A stretch of 64,000 nucleotides of DNA, taken from positions 90,484 to 154,483 of the forward strand of contig CAUZBP010000003.1 in assembly GCA_963578105.1 (NCBI GenBank). Reading direction: 5' to 3'. Numbering within the stretch: the stretch's first letter is position 1; each line of letters opens with the position of its first letter. This DNA is from GCA-2718815 sp963578105 (GTDB lineage Bacteria > Planctomycetota > Planctomycetia > Pirellulales > Pirellulaceae). The position numbers and the translations under genes were made by a program. The notes below the pieces were generated by a model. The model saw only the letters and a list, made by a program, of their open reading frames with translations. It did no database searches and had not been told where the DNA came from. Below, piece by piece: positions 26,249 to 35,845 of this stretch.

Positions 26249-27448
26249 TTATTCAACGGGAACGGGTTGTAAATCAATCTCCATACCCGGTGGAACTTTA
26301 CGTAAGCCCCTTTTAGACACTGGACCCAAACCCTGTTCGTACACAGCTGCGCCGACGTTGTCTATGCGTCGAGTTGCTAACTGGCTCCACTCTGGTCGCT
26401 GGGGAACGAGCATACGGACTATCTGAATGTCGCTGATACGCTGCGGGGCGACCGCAAATGCGTACTCCACGATGATCCGATTGTATTCCATGATGTTGGC
26501 CACCAAATTTTCTTTTTGTCGGTGCCAGCTACTACAAGCGTTCACCAGAACTGCGAGTTCCACCTCGCCATCCCCGGCTTCGTGTTGGATTTTGTAAAAC
26601 AAACGTTCAGCTGCCCGCAGCGAGTGGACCCGGGACTCGATCACTTTCTGCATGGGCTGCAACATTTCATTGATTTCGACCAGACGCCTGGAGGGCGTCT
26701 GGTTCTGAAACATCCGGTCAAAATTGGTCTGATAGGGGCCCACGATGGGAAGATCCAGAGGCAAGGGCAGGGGAGGACGTCCATCTTGTTGCCGTGGGCC
26801 ACCAAGTAGTCCTGCGAGCCGGTGTTGGGATTGGAGCAGTTCCACGCTCGCCTGATTTTTTCGAGTCACAGCTTCACTTTGCAGCACTTCAAGCTCTACG
26901 GCCCCGGCAGTGTCCCGGAAAACTTTCGTGTCTGAAACTCGTTCCAACTCGTCCAGAGCAAATTGTTCCAGAAGCAGTTTTAGACTCAAATCCCAATAGG
27001 TAACCACAATTTCCCTACGGTCCGGATGATCAGATTTTCGCAGGCACTGGGCCAGCGTAAGAGGAGATACGCCCGGGTCTGGCATCGTCAGTCGCCGTGT
27101 CAATGCCTGGACGAGCAAGTCACGAGCGGCTTGTCCCGGAAGCCCGGCCAACTTTTCAGAATCCTCCCAATGGCCCACCTCTTGTACGCTTCCCGGGTCC
27201 GAATCCTTCTCCCGCAGGTCGGATTCAAAAATCAGTTGTGTCAAAGGCACCCCTGGTGCGGCGATTCGTCGCGGAAAAACTGAAGTGTTCTCCGTGGGGA
27301 ATTGCGGTGAAGGACCGGGCGGATCATTCTTTGCAGAGCGCGGTACCGGATCGGGCACGGAAATCATTTTTGTGATCGGCCTGACCAAACCCTCGCCATA
27401 GGACAATTGCGCACAAAATAAGACCATGGCGACGTTCCAAGATTTCAT
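26249..27448 (-). CDS. exported coiled-coil protein, TolC-like (planctomycete)
   Basis: A 399-residue protein with a signal peptide (MKSWNVAMVLFCAQLSYG). After a Pro-rich stretch of about 60 residues the rest is helical and heptad-rich, with AAGAVELEVLQSEAVTRKNQASVELLQSQ-type helices (residues ~190-230, paraphrased by the motif LQSEAVTRKNQASVELLQS) and ENLVANIMEYNRIIVEYAFAVAP near the end. The last motif, 'YN..I.EYA', recalls outer-membrane efflux (TolC) proteins of planctomycetes. It lacks a clear beta-barrel part by eye, so TolC-like is tentative. The ATG at 27448 has GAGAGGG 9 nt upstream. It follows the SecA-like gene by 139 bp on the same strand. Confidence 0.55.
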   Translation of the reverse strand: MKSWNVAMVLFCAQLSYGEGLVRPITKMISVPDPVPRSAKNDPPGPSPQFPTENTSVFPRRIAAPGVPLTQLIFESDLREKDSDPGSVQEVGHWEDSEKLAGLPGQAARDLLVQALTRRLTMPDPGVSPLTLAQCLRKSDHPDRREIVVTYWDLSLKLLLEQFALDELERVSDTKVFRDTAGAVELEVLQSEAVTRKNQASVELLQSQHRLAGLLGGPRQQDGRPPLPLPLDLPIVGPYQTNFDRMFQNQTPSRRLVEINEMLQPMQKVIESRVHSLRAAERLFYKIQHEAGDGEVELAVLVNACSSWHRQKENLVANIMEYNRIIVEYAFAVAPQRISDIQIVRMLVPQRPEWSQLATRRIDNVGAAVYEQGLGPVSKRGLRKVPPGMEIDLQPVPVE

Positions 27449-27587
27449 CTCACACATCCCTCTCAGCGTTGGAGAGTTGAAAATCCGTCGTTCAGCGTCC
27501 AGAGTATCTTCGCAATGCACCAACGACTGCAATCCACCTCCTGTCACCAAACTTTGACGACACAGCCCTCACCCAGTCGAGCTACAA

Positions 27588-29528
27588 CTAGCCGGGCGTG
27601 TCCAGATACGGATCCTGGCCCATTTGCTGCTGCATTTTGCGGCGTTCTCGTTCGTGATGCATTAACGCTTGTCGTTGGCGAAAATATTTCCGTTCGACTT
27701 TGGCTTGTGCCTTGTGGAACAATGACGCCAGCCGATGCGGGACATTGCCAGAGTCAGCACCACGACTCTTGAGAGACTTTGATTTCCTCGGGCCCAATCC
27801 GCTAAGCAATATATCGTCGTCCAGAGAAAGAAACTGCCGAAACGTTCCGGGATCTCCCTGCCGACCACAGCGACCAATCAATTGCCGATCAATTCGCGCC
27901 GAATCATGAAGTTCAGTACAGATGACATGTAGTCCGTCGATCTGCCCAACTCCTTCCCCTAACTTGATATCAGTTCCTCTTCCCGCCATGTTGGTAGCGA
28001 CAGTAATTTTCCCCTTTTCTCCTGCAACCATCACAATTTCCGCTTCTGCGGTTAGGTTATTCGCATTGAGCACTTTCAGGTCCACTCCGCGGCCACGCAA
28101 CAGTTCCGCCAAGCGTTCCGATTTATCGATCGATCTGGTCCCAATCAAAACGGGCCGACCACGATCATGACACTGCAACACCTCTTCAACAATTGCCCCG
28201 AACTTCGCTTCGGCCGTACCATACACGCCGGTCTGGAACCGCTTTCTTTGGGCCGGCCGATTGGTGGGAACGGCGACAAAATTAACCTTGTAAATCTTTT
28301 TCAATTCCCGTGCTGAATCAGCCGCCGTGCCGGTCATTCCGGCCAGGCGTTCGTAGCGCAAAAAATAGTCCTGTACAGTAATCCGGGCGGCCTGATTCGT
28401 TTCAACAGTGATCTCTACATCCTCCTTGGCTTCGATGGCCTGATGAATTCCGGCCCGCCACTTTCGGCCCTCCGATAATCTTCCCGTGAATTCGTCAACA
28501 ATCACAATCTCTCCGTCACGGACCACGTAATGGCGATCCAGGAGAAACTCCCGCGCCACCTTGATGGCACGCTCGGTATGTTCATAAAGATCAAACATAC
28601 CCACGGCTGCCAATTCCACGGGCTTGGCTATCTCGCGCACCATGCGACGACCATCGGCGTTGAGTGTGACCGTCTTCTTTTGATACTCGTATTCATAGTG
28701 AGTATCCTCTTCATAGCGATCAACACTCTCTGCAGCCCAATGGTAAGTCTGAATTGTCGTGTTGTAGTCTTCGCCAGGCATTGCGCTGATAATCAGGGGA
28801 GTTCTCGCTTCGTCAATCAATAAACTGTCCGCTTCATCTACCAGGCAGAAATAAGGATCGCGTTGGATGGCCTTATCTCCACCGACAGTTTGCTTCTGCC
28901 CCAGCATCCCCCCCAACAGGTCTGCCGTACCATCGACGGTTCGACGCAACAGTAAGCGGTCGCGAAGAAAATCAAATCCAAATTCCTTGGCCGTGCCATA
29001 GGTCACGTCCGACTGATAGGCTCGAACTCTCTGCGCGCGAGGTATTTGCGTCTCGATGACTCCCACGCTCACGCCCAGCATGCGGTAAATTGGTCCCATC
29101 CACTCGGCATCTCGACGCGCCAGGTAGTCGTTGGCAGTCGCCAGATGGACCGATCGGCCGGTCAGTGAGGCCAGGTACATGGGCAGGGTCGCAGTCAGCG
29201 TCTTACCTTCGCCCGTCTGCATCTCAGCAATCGAGTGGTTATGCATGGCGATACCGCCCAACAACTGTACTTCGTAATGCTGCATACCAAGAGCACGTTT
29301 ACTTGCTTCCCTCACCAGGGCGAATGCCTCGGGAAGCAATTTTTCCAAAGAGTCTCCACTCTTGGCTCGATAACGAAGCGCTAGACTTTCTTTTCGCAGT
29401 TGCGCGTCAGAGATATTGACGTACCCGTTTTGCTGCGACTTAATTTGCGGAACCACCTTGTTCCATTGCTTAAGTCGCAAATGCCCCACCATTTTCAGAC
29501 CAGTATCCAAGACGGTAGCAATTGCCAT
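27588..29528 (-). CDS. secA: SecA-family translocase ATPase, shortened paralogue
   Basis: A 646-residue SecA-like ATPase. Walker A AEMQTGEGKTLTATLP, Walker B CLVDEADSLLIDEARTPLIIS, and motif VI NMAGRGTDIKLG through GRCGRQGDPGTFRQFLSLDD are all intact, so ATP hydrolysis is expected. Canonical SecA has about 850-1000 or more residues. This protein stops soon after the start of the helical scaffold (AQAKVERKYFRQRQALMHHE), so the helical wing, two-helix finger and C-terminal zinc-binding linker are missing. It is not a frameshift product: the frame closes after a tidy tail QQQMGQDPYLDTPG. It is probably an accessory SecA for a special substrate; the next gene is a TolC-like exported protein. Confidence 0.88.
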   Translation of the reverse strand: MAIATVLDTGLKMVGHLRLKQWNKVVPQIKSQQNGYVNISDAQLRKESLALRYRAKSGDSLEKLLPEAFALVREASKRALGMQHYEVQLLGGIAMHNHSIAEMQTGEGKTLTATLPMYLASLTGRSVHLATANDYLARRDAEWMGPIYRMLGVSVGVIETQIPRAQRVRAYQSDVTYGTAKEFGFDFLRDRLLLRRTVDGTADLLGGMLGQKQTVGGDKAIQRDPYFCLVDEADSLLIDEARTPLIISAMPGEDYNTTIQTYHWAAESVDRYEEDTHYEYEYQKKTVTLNADGRRMVREIAKPVELAAVGMFDLYEHTERAIKVAREFLLDRHYVVRDGEIVIVDEFTGRLSEGRKWRAGIHQAIEAKEDVEITVETNQAARITVQDYFLRYERLAGMTGTAADSARELKKIYKVNFVAVPTNRPAQRKRFQTGVYGTAEAKFGAIVEEVLQCHDRGRPVLIGTRSIDKSERLAELLRGRGVDLKVLNANNLTAEAEIVMVAGEKGKITVATNMAGRGTDIKLGEGVGQIDGLHVICTELHDSARIDRQLIGRCGRQGDPGTFRQFLSLDDDILLSGLGPRKSKSLKSRGADSGNVPHRLASLFHKAQAKVERKYFRQRQALMHHERERRKMQQQMGQDPYLDTPG

Positions 29529-29710
29529 GGTGTAGCCAGAGACACAGTCGTGTTAAATTTCCCCGCTGTCGGGCAGCCCACCCGCTGGCCACCACCCCTT
29601 CTCTCTTTTTACCACGAAAAAGGTGCCAGTCGCCACCGCAACCTATCCCTGTCCGCAATATAAAGAACCAAAAGGGGAATTTTGACTGACAGCACAACAA
29701 GGCCTCGCAG

Positions 29711-30484
29711 CTACCTGGGAGCAGCGTCAAACTGACGCCATTGCCCCGGTTGCGGGCCGTTTTTAAAGCCATTTCTGGTAGTTGTCGCAGGCAGGGCCGG
29801 TTCCTGAAGTTCGCCACTTGCTACGGCCACCGACTGTTCCACGAGAGGCAGATTCGTGATCTCGGTCAGTTGATCAGGCAGTTCAAGTCTGCGAGGTTCT
29901 GAAGTCTCAAGCACCGTTCCGCTGGTCACCATAGGCCGAATGACAACCGACGGTGACTGGTGAGCCATCCGGGGTTCGATAACGTCATTGGGTTCATTGG
30001 CCAAAACTGATCGGATAGGGAACCTGGCTGCGTTGACCTGATTCCGTAAAGGCGTGTCATGGCGACCCGATGTGTTACCTAGCCTTTCTTCCGCCGTTGC
30101 CCGCTGAATAATTTTCCGTGGCGAACGCCAGCCAGTGCTTCCAGCATCAACAATTGTTGCCAATCCAGCCACTGTCCCGGATCCAGTCACTGCCGCCGGA
30201 GACAATTCTGGCGTTTGGGAGGTCGTGAGAACCGGAGGCGTAAGTGTCTGCCCGTCTGCCGTTGAACCGGCGGGACGGACTTGAGTTGAAGTCGTTTCCG
30301 AGCCGTCCTTCTGCGGAGCCCTCGATTGATAATAGGGCGACGTAGTCGCCGGCTGGCCAAAACTACCTGTTGGTGGAGGCGGTATGCGCTGCGGCCCCGT
30401 GGCCCAACGACCAAAACCAGCGCCTGCCGCGTTGCACCCCACACAGCTAACAGCTACCAACAGCAGAAAAACAGCCCGCCGCAT
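29711..30484 (-). CDS. hypothetical lipoprotein, Pro/Thr-rich
   Basis: A 257-residue protein with a lipoprotein signal (RRAVFLLLVAVSCVGCNAAG; likely lipid-modified Cys at position 15 or 18). The rest is low-complexity, rich in Pro, Thr, Gln and Val, with no motif I recognise. The start was placed at the second Met (30484) so that Arg-Arg opens the signal. It reads toward the SecA-like gene with a 182-bp gap, so operon membership is possible but not shown. Confidence 0.6.
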   Translation of the reverse strand: MRRAVFLLLVAVSCVGCNAAGAGFGRWATGPQRIPPPPTGSFGQPATTSPYYQSRAPQKDGSETTSTQVRPAGSTADGQTLTPPVLTTSQTPELSPAAVTGSGTVAGLATIVDAGSTGWRSPRKIIQRATAEERLGNTSGRHDTPLRNQVNAARFPIRSVLANEPNDVIEPRMAHQSPSVVIRPMVTSGTVLETSEPRRLELPDQLTEITNLPLVEQSVAVASGELQEPALPATTTRNGFKNGPQPGQWRQFDAAPR

Positions 30485-30853
30485 CGGCAAACTCCTTTGC
30501 ACCCGGAAGCGAATGAAAAACAGAAGTCGTTCCCGAAGAACGCTGCACTCAGGCAGTCATGGAACCCACAAAAAGGGTCCGTAGAGTAGCGATTTCAGCC
30601 GTTTCGGCCAAGAGGTCTTCGCTTCCCAACCGCTAGCCGACTCCAAAAACTGCGGGCAAGTCGACTTTCCGCTAGCTGCTGCGCAGCCAATCCGGCAGTT
30701 CGCCCGTGCAATCCACTGACCCAGCGGCTGTTTGGCCCAGACTTGAGTCCAATGAACACAGCAAGCCCGGACTCCGGAGGCACGTGTCGTATTTTATATT
30801 CTCAGCAACCATTGAGCGACGACTCTTGACTGGCAGTGTCAACCCTTCCCTTG
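30485..30853. other. 369-bp intergenic region, nothing seen
   Basis: This region lies between two same-strand exported-protein genes. Only short frames without ribosome sites occur, and no hairpin or promoter stood out. Confidence 0.5.
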
Positions 30854-31333
30854 TTACTCGACCTGTGCCACCCGGTCTTCCATCACGGGTTGGCTCTGAC
30901 GCACGAAAGGATTTCTTATCACGACGGGCAGGGACGCCGAAACGACGTGGTGAATCTTATTCACTTGACCTGTAGAATCAGGCTTCACATAGGGATTCGC
31001 GACTTCTTCGGGTGTAACCTGGGGAATAGCAGGTGTCTCGAAAATGCCCGGATAGGCAAAAGGACTATAGCCATAGGTTCGAGGGACGAAGTCACTATAG
31101 TGTACCGGCGGGTGCAGAGCAAAATAGGGAGGAGTCGGAATTCGTCCCATGGCATAGGGCATTTCAAAACACCCTGCTCCCAACCCGTGGTAACCTAAGA
31201 GATAATTGTTACAGCCCCCATAGCTACCGAGGCCGCCAAACGGACCACGGGCCTGACAGGTATCTTCAGGTAAAGAAACTGCCAAAAGCGATGTGACGAA
31301 CATGAACAAGAACAAGCGAGATACAGTTTTCAT
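30854..31333 (-). CDS. hypothetical exported protein, Gly/Tyr/Pro-rich
   Basis: A 159-residue protein with a signal peptide (MKTVSRLFLFMFVTSLLAV, cleavage near CQA-RGP). The mature part is rich in Gly, Tyr and Pro (GGLGSYGGCNNYLLGYHGL; PRTYGYSPFAYPG), a composition frequent in small planctomycete cell-envelope proteins. No catalytic motif is visible. The ATG at 31333 puts the signal at the very start; the frame opens earlier at 31372. It diverges from queG with about 90 bp between the starts. Confidence 0.6.
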   Translation of the reverse strand: MKTVSRLFLFMFVTSLLAVSLPEDTCQARGPFGGLGSYGGCNNYLLGYHGLGAGCFEMPYAMGRIPTPPYFALHPPVHYSDFVPRTYGYSPFAYPGIFETPAIPQVTPEEVANPYVKPDSTGQVNKIHHVVSASLPVVIRNPFVRQSQPVMEDRVAQVE

Positions 31334-31424
31334 AAGTTGCCTCGAGTCATTCAGCCGTAAAGCAAGGGACAAGTACTGCTAACTTTTTAGAATAATTGAC
31401 ACGCCCTCCCGACTCAAGCTTTTC

Positions 31425-32549
31425 ATGAATCAGCCAACGATTACCCAACAACTCAAACAACAGGCAAAACGCCTAGGTTTTGAACTAGCGGGAGTTTGTC
31501 CTGCATCCAAGGCGTTATCTTTCGAGCGTTTTCTCCACTGGTTGGATGCGGGATATGCTGGAAAAATGGATTATATTGCGCGCCGCGCCGCAGCTTATGA
31601 ACACCCGCAGAACGTATTACAAGACGCACGCAGCCTGGTTATGTTGGGTATGAGCTACAGCGGCGATGCACCCCAACCGCCTCAAACGGGGCAGGGCCGT
31701 GTGGCGCGTTACGCCTGGGGAACCCAAGACTATCACGACGTCATCCACAAGAGGCTCAAACTCCTTAGCGCGTACCTTGTCGAACAGCTACCTGATTGCC
31801 ACGTGCGGGGAGTTGTGGACACCGCCCCATTACTTGAACGCGACTACGCTGTACTCGCCGGCCTCGGATGGGTGGGAAAAAACACGCTCTTGTTGAACAA
31901 GGAGCGTGGCAGCTGGCTCTTCCTGGCCGCACTTTTGACGGACGCGGAACTGGAATACGATACCCCTTTCAAAACGGATCACTGCGGCACCTGTCAAGCC
32001 TGTCTGGATGCTTGTCCAACCAATGCCTTCCCACAGCCGTATGTACTGGATGCCACCCGTTGCATCAGCTATTTGACGATTGAACTTCGGGAAGAGATTC
32101 CAGAGGATCTGCGCAGTGGAATCGATAATTGGCTATTTGGTTGCGACATTTGTCAAGAAGTCTGCCCTTGGAATCAACACGCTCCCCAGACAGGTGAGAA
32201 ATCATTCTTGTCAGCCGATTCATTCAACCCGATGGAACTTACCGCACTCTTCGACATGGACGACGAAGCATTCCGTAAACAATTTCGTCAGACTCCATTG
32301 TGGCGTTCTAAACGCCAGGGCATTCTACGCAACGCCGCAATTGTCATGGGGAACCACCGGTCACCTTCTGCACAAGCAGCACTCCACAAAGGACTAAACG
32401 ACACAGAACCATTAGTCCGTTCTGCATGCGCCTGGGCATTGGGACGGTACGCTAATCTCACGGCGCGGCAGGAACTGGCCAAACGTCTAGAAGTCGAAAC
32501 GAGTCCGCACATTCGCCGAGAAATTCAGAGTGCCCTGCAGGGTGCGTAG
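31425..32549 (+). CDS. queG: epoxyqueuosine reductase
   Basis: A 374-residue cobalamin and Fe-S enzyme that makes the last step of queuosine synthesis in tRNA (epoxyqueuosine to queuosine). Two ferredoxin-type [4Fe-4S] motifs are clear: CGTCQACLDACPTNAF and CDICQEVCPWN. The region VVDTAPLLERDYAVLAGLGWVGKN holds the conserved Asp/Arg patch near the active site. The C-terminus carries HEAT-like repeats (AALHKGLNDTEPLVRSACAWAL). Length and order match QueG. It stands alone; other que genes are not in the window. Confidence 0.95.
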   Translation: MNQPTITQQLKQQAKRLGFELAGVCPASKALSFERFLHWLDAGYAGKMDYIARRAAAYEHPQNVLQDARSLVMLGMSYSGDAPQPPQTGQGRVARYAWGTQDYHDVIHKRLKLLSAYLVEQLPDCHVRGVVDTAPLLERDYAVLAGLGWVGKNTLLLNKERGSWLFLAALLTDAELEYDTPFKTDHCGTCQACLDACPTNAFPQPYVLDATRCISYLTIELREEIPEDLRSGIDNWLFGCDICQEVCPWNQHAPQTGEKSFLSADSFNPMELTALFDMDDEAFRKQFRQTPLWRSKRQGILRNAAIVMGNHRSPSAQAALHKGLNDTEPLVRSACAWALGRYANLTARQELAKRLEVETSPHIRREIQSALQGA

Positions 32550-32718
32550 CCCTGGTCACCACCAATGAGCTTGCCGGCGTTACGGCCGTCTTTCCATCCA
32601 TCAAAGCCTCGGCATCATCCCGCGCCTTTTGCCGCGGTTTTGGCTTGCGGCTTCGTTCTTGCACGGAACGGGATGGACGCGGCGACAAAGGGAAATTCTC
32701 CGAGGCACAAAACTCCCA

Positions 32719-33792
32719 CTAGGCGGCCATTTCCTCGCGTTTCACCTGGAAGTCTTCGCGAGGTGTCGTGAAGTTGAGAAGCTCGCGAACTGCATAATGT
32801 TGTTTACCCTGAGACCCATAGTAGGTGCGAGCATTAACTTCGCTTAACAACCCCAGGCTGAGAAACTGTATTCCCGAGGTCACAAGCAGGACAGTCAGCA
32901 GTAAAAGTGGATTTCCTGTCATGTCGACTTGTCCCATGATTTTCATCGCCATGACACCAAATCCCGAAACACCGCTTGCCAAAAAACACCAAACCGCAAT
33001 CATCCCGAACAGTTTCATGGGACTGGCAGAGTAATCCAACAAAAATTTAACCGTCAGCAGGTCAAGAACGACTCGTAGCGATCTTCCGATTCCATATTTT
33101 GTCTGTCCGAAACGACGTGCATGGTGTTTCACTACCACTTCGGTACAACGCGCCCCTCGCTGGTGTGCCAAAATAGGAATGAAACGATGCATTTCGCCGT
33201 ACAACTCGAGATCCTGTGCAATCTCACGGCGCATCGCCTTGAGTGTGCACCCCAAGTCATGAATCTGAAAACCAGTCGTCTTGGAAATCAACCAGTTCGC
33301 CAACCGCGAAGGCAGTCGCCGATTGATCCAGGCGTCCTTACGTTCCTTGCGCCAGCCATGCACTAAATCATAACCTTGCGAAATTTTTCCCAACATCATC
33401 GGAATGTCCGATGGATCGTTTTGCAGATCTCCGTCCATGGTGACCACCACGTCATGTGAAGAATACTGTAACCCAGCCTGCATGGCCGCTGTCTGTCCAT
33501 AATTTCTACGAAACAGGACCACTCGCACCCGGGGATCCAAACCGGCAATCTCACTTAGCCGAGCCGCGCTACCGTCTGTGGACCCATCATCCACCAAAAT
33601 AATTTCGTAAGGGCAACCCAGTCCGGGCAAGACCTTGTTGAGTTCGTTGCAGAGAGGATCCAGATTTTCCACCTCGTTGTAGATTGGCACAACGACGGAT
33701 AGACTCAAACCGGAATCCCCATCACACGTTTGTGGCGACGAACCTTGCACATCAGATGACACAAAATGCCTCAGTTTCCGGAAGGATATCAT
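32719..33792 (-). CDS. GT2 glycosyltransferase, polyprenyl-phosphate sugar transferase type
   Basis: A 357-residue enzyme of the DPM1/ArnC/GtrB type. The GT2 catalytic domain has VVVPIYNEVENL, EIILVDDGSTDGSA (DXD-like region) and VVTMDGDLQNDP; two hydrophobic segments follow (MIAVWCFLASGVSGFGVMA; LLLLTVLLVTSGIQFLSLGL). It would load a sugar onto a lipid-phosphate carrier on the cytoplasmic face. It follows the GT39 gene by only 7 bp on the same strand. That pairing (carrier-loading plus polyprenyl-phosphate-using transferase) is standard for modification of surface lipids or glycans. Confidence 0.9.
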   Translation of the reverse strand: MISFRKLRHFVSSDVQGSSPQTCDGDSGLSLSVVVPIYNEVENLDPLCNELNKVLPGLGCPYEIILVDDGSTDGSAARLSEIAGLDPRVRVVLFRRNYGQTAAMQAGLQYSSHDVVVTMDGDLQNDPSDIPMMLGKISQGYDLVHGWRKERKDAWINRRLPSRLANWLISKTTGFQIHDLGCTLKAMRREIAQDLELYGEMHRFIPILAHQRGARCTEVVVKHHARRFGQTKYGIGRSLRVVLDLLTVKFLLDYSASPMKLFGMIAVWCFLASGVSGFGVMAMKIMGQVDMTGNPLLLLTVLLVTSGIQFLSLGLLSEVNARTYYGSQGKQHYAVRELLNFTTPREDFQVKREEMAA

Positions 33793-33799
33793 ATTGTCT

Positions 33800-35572
33800 T
33801 CAATTCCTGTCTTTGTGGTTCTCTAATCCGGCTGTCAAGTGCGATGGACGGACATGCCCCAGAAGTACCAAACGATGTTTCTTGAGGAAATACGGAACTT
33901 CTTCCAACACGCCTACACACTCATTGACGCGCAACTGAAGATCCTGAAAGTGATGTTCTGTCGTAATTACGTAATGGTCAGAACTGGCATTCAGAAAACT
34001 TGCGGTGGCAACACTATCACCACCAAAAGGCCGGATCGTATGACCACTGTAAAACACCCAACTGGGCTCTAAACAGCGATACGATGCCAGGCGAGATTGA
34101 GGGCGGTCACTCACAACCTTTTCAAACAGCAGGTGGTTTTGCTGATATTTGGCGACCTGGCTGGTCACCAATCCGAACAGAGACCAACAGAACAAAATCC
34201 CCGTAGCAACGAACGTAGCTATCATGGCCCTTCTTCGTTCGTAGTGCAGCAGTACCAGACACGCAACCGCGCCCAACAACGGAACCGCGCCAATCAACCA
34301 AACAACGTTTTCATCGGGCAGGTATTCCCGGGCAACCACCAGCAATCCAATCGACAGCAGAACACCGACCAGTCCGTAGATCATCTGACCAACACGGATT
34401 CGGGCCAGGGACCACGCGAAGTCGCCAGACAGCCAATTCTGAACAAAACATGCCGTAAGCAGTGCCAACGCGGGGTAGCAGGGAGTGATATAGTTCGGCA
34501 ACTTGGTTTGAGCGAGAGTGAATATCCCTAAGTAAACACCCACCCAGCAACAAAGTAAAAGATAGGCATCGTACGTTTTACCCTGCCGGCGCAGCTGTTC
34601 GATAGCGTTCTGAAACGCTGGCCAAATCAACACCGACGCAGGAAAGAACCCCGCTAGAATCACCACCAAGTAGTACAGCGGAGTGCCACCATGGTTTTCC
34701 ATCGGTGCCGTGGCACGTCCAAAATTCTCCACCCACAGAAAACGCTCGATCCACAATCCATCAGTGCGTGCCGCCACCCATACGTACCACGGCAAGGCAA
34801 TCAGTCCAACTGACCCGATCGCCGTCAACGGACGCATGGCCCATACAGTCCTCAAAAAATGAACGGGTGCAAACGGCCTGAACAATGGCGCCGTAAATTC
34901 CACCAGTCTTCGCCAGGACCAGGCCCCACGTTGCACCGACTGCGCCTTGCCGGCTTCAACTACCTCCCGATTCGGCAGTCGTTTGATCAGCAAATGCATG
35001 CCAATGACTGCCATGGGAACGACCACGCCAACCGGCCCTTTGGCCAACACCCCCATCCCTAACATGGCGTACATCAAAACATACGCCCACCAACTGCGGG
35101 ACAGGCCGGAAAATCCGGTGTAAACATACACCAGGATTCCCAACGTGCTGAAGAATATGAGTAGCGAGTCAGGTGTGGCCGCCCGCGATGACACGTTGAA
35201 CATCAAACTGGCAATCAACAGCATGGCAGCCCACACGGCCACTCGTGCATTGAACAAGCGTCGCCCCAGATAGTAAGTTGCCAGCACCGTCCCCAGTCCA
35301 AGCAATGCAGACCAAAACCGTGCCGCAAACTCGTTGACACCGAACAAGCTGTAAGCCGACATAATGAACCAATAAAGCAACACGGGCTTGGCAGTCCGTA
35401 ATTCGTCATTGAACACCGGTACCACCCAATCCCCACGGGCCATCATTTCAGCAGCACATCCGGCATTGCGTGGTTCATCTCGATCCCACAGGCGCGCAGT
35501 GCCCAAGTTCGTAAACAGTACGACAGAGCCCACGGCAATAATCAACACGTGGTGCTTAAGAATCTGGGCCAT
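33800..35572 (-). CDS. GT39/ArnT-like membrane glycosyltransferase
   Basis: A 590-residue integral membrane protein of the PMT/ArnT family. The first periplasmic loop has LWDRDEPRNAGCAAEMMARG, whose Asp-Glu pair is the catalytic signature. About eleven hydrophobic segments follow, then a soluble C-terminal part. It would transfer a sugar from a polyprenyl-phosphate donor, likely the product of the GT2 enzyme encoded 7 bp downstream. The ATG at 35572 is preferred over a TTG at 35578. The acceptor (lipid, protein or glycan) is unknown. Confidence 0.88.
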   Translation of the reverse strand: MAQILKHHVLIIAVGSVVLFTNLGTARLWDRDEPRNAGCAAEMMARGDWVVPVFNDELRTAKPVLLYWFIMSAYSLFGVNEFAARFWSALLGLGTVLATYYLGRRLFNARVAVWAAMLLIASLMFNVSSRAATPDSLLIFFSTLGILVYVYTGFSGLSRSWWAYVLMYAMLGMGVLAKGPVGVVVPMAVIGMHLLIKRLPNREVVEAGKAQSVQRGAWSWRRLVEFTAPLFRPFAPVHFLRTVWAMRPLTAIGSVGLIALPWYVWVAARTDGLWIERFLWVENFGRATAPMENHGGTPLYYLVVILAGFFPASVLIWPAFQNAIEQLRRQGKTYDAYLLLCCWVGVYLGIFTLAQTKLPNYITPCYPALALLTACFVQNWLSGDFAWSLARIRVGQMIYGLVGVLLSIGLLVVAREYLPDENVVWLIGAVPLLGAVACLVLLHYERRRAMIATFVATGILFCWSLFGLVTSQVAKYQQNHLLFEKVVSDRPQSRLASYRCLEPSWVFYSGHTIRPFGGDSVATASFLNASSDHYVITTEHHFQDLQLRVNECVGVLEEVPYFLKKHRLVLLGHVRPSHLTAGLENHKDRN

Positions 35573-35845
35573 CGACAACTCTCACTCCGTTATCGAATCA
35601 TCTCAAGAAAGTGGTCCCGACAATTGGCAGTCGACAGCACGACTGCAAGCAGAGAAGTCTAAAGAAGGCCACCCGGCGGAGCAACGGCAGTTGAAAACTC
35701 CAGCTAGCAGAGGGGTGGCAACTCCTGTCAAGACGTTCGTCGCGGCGCCAGACGCTGGCAAAAGTTTATCGAATGCCTGGAGCACCTGAAAATCATCTAA
35801 AGACCAAGGACCTTGGATGATTCCGCCCCGTTGCGGGCTTTTGCC

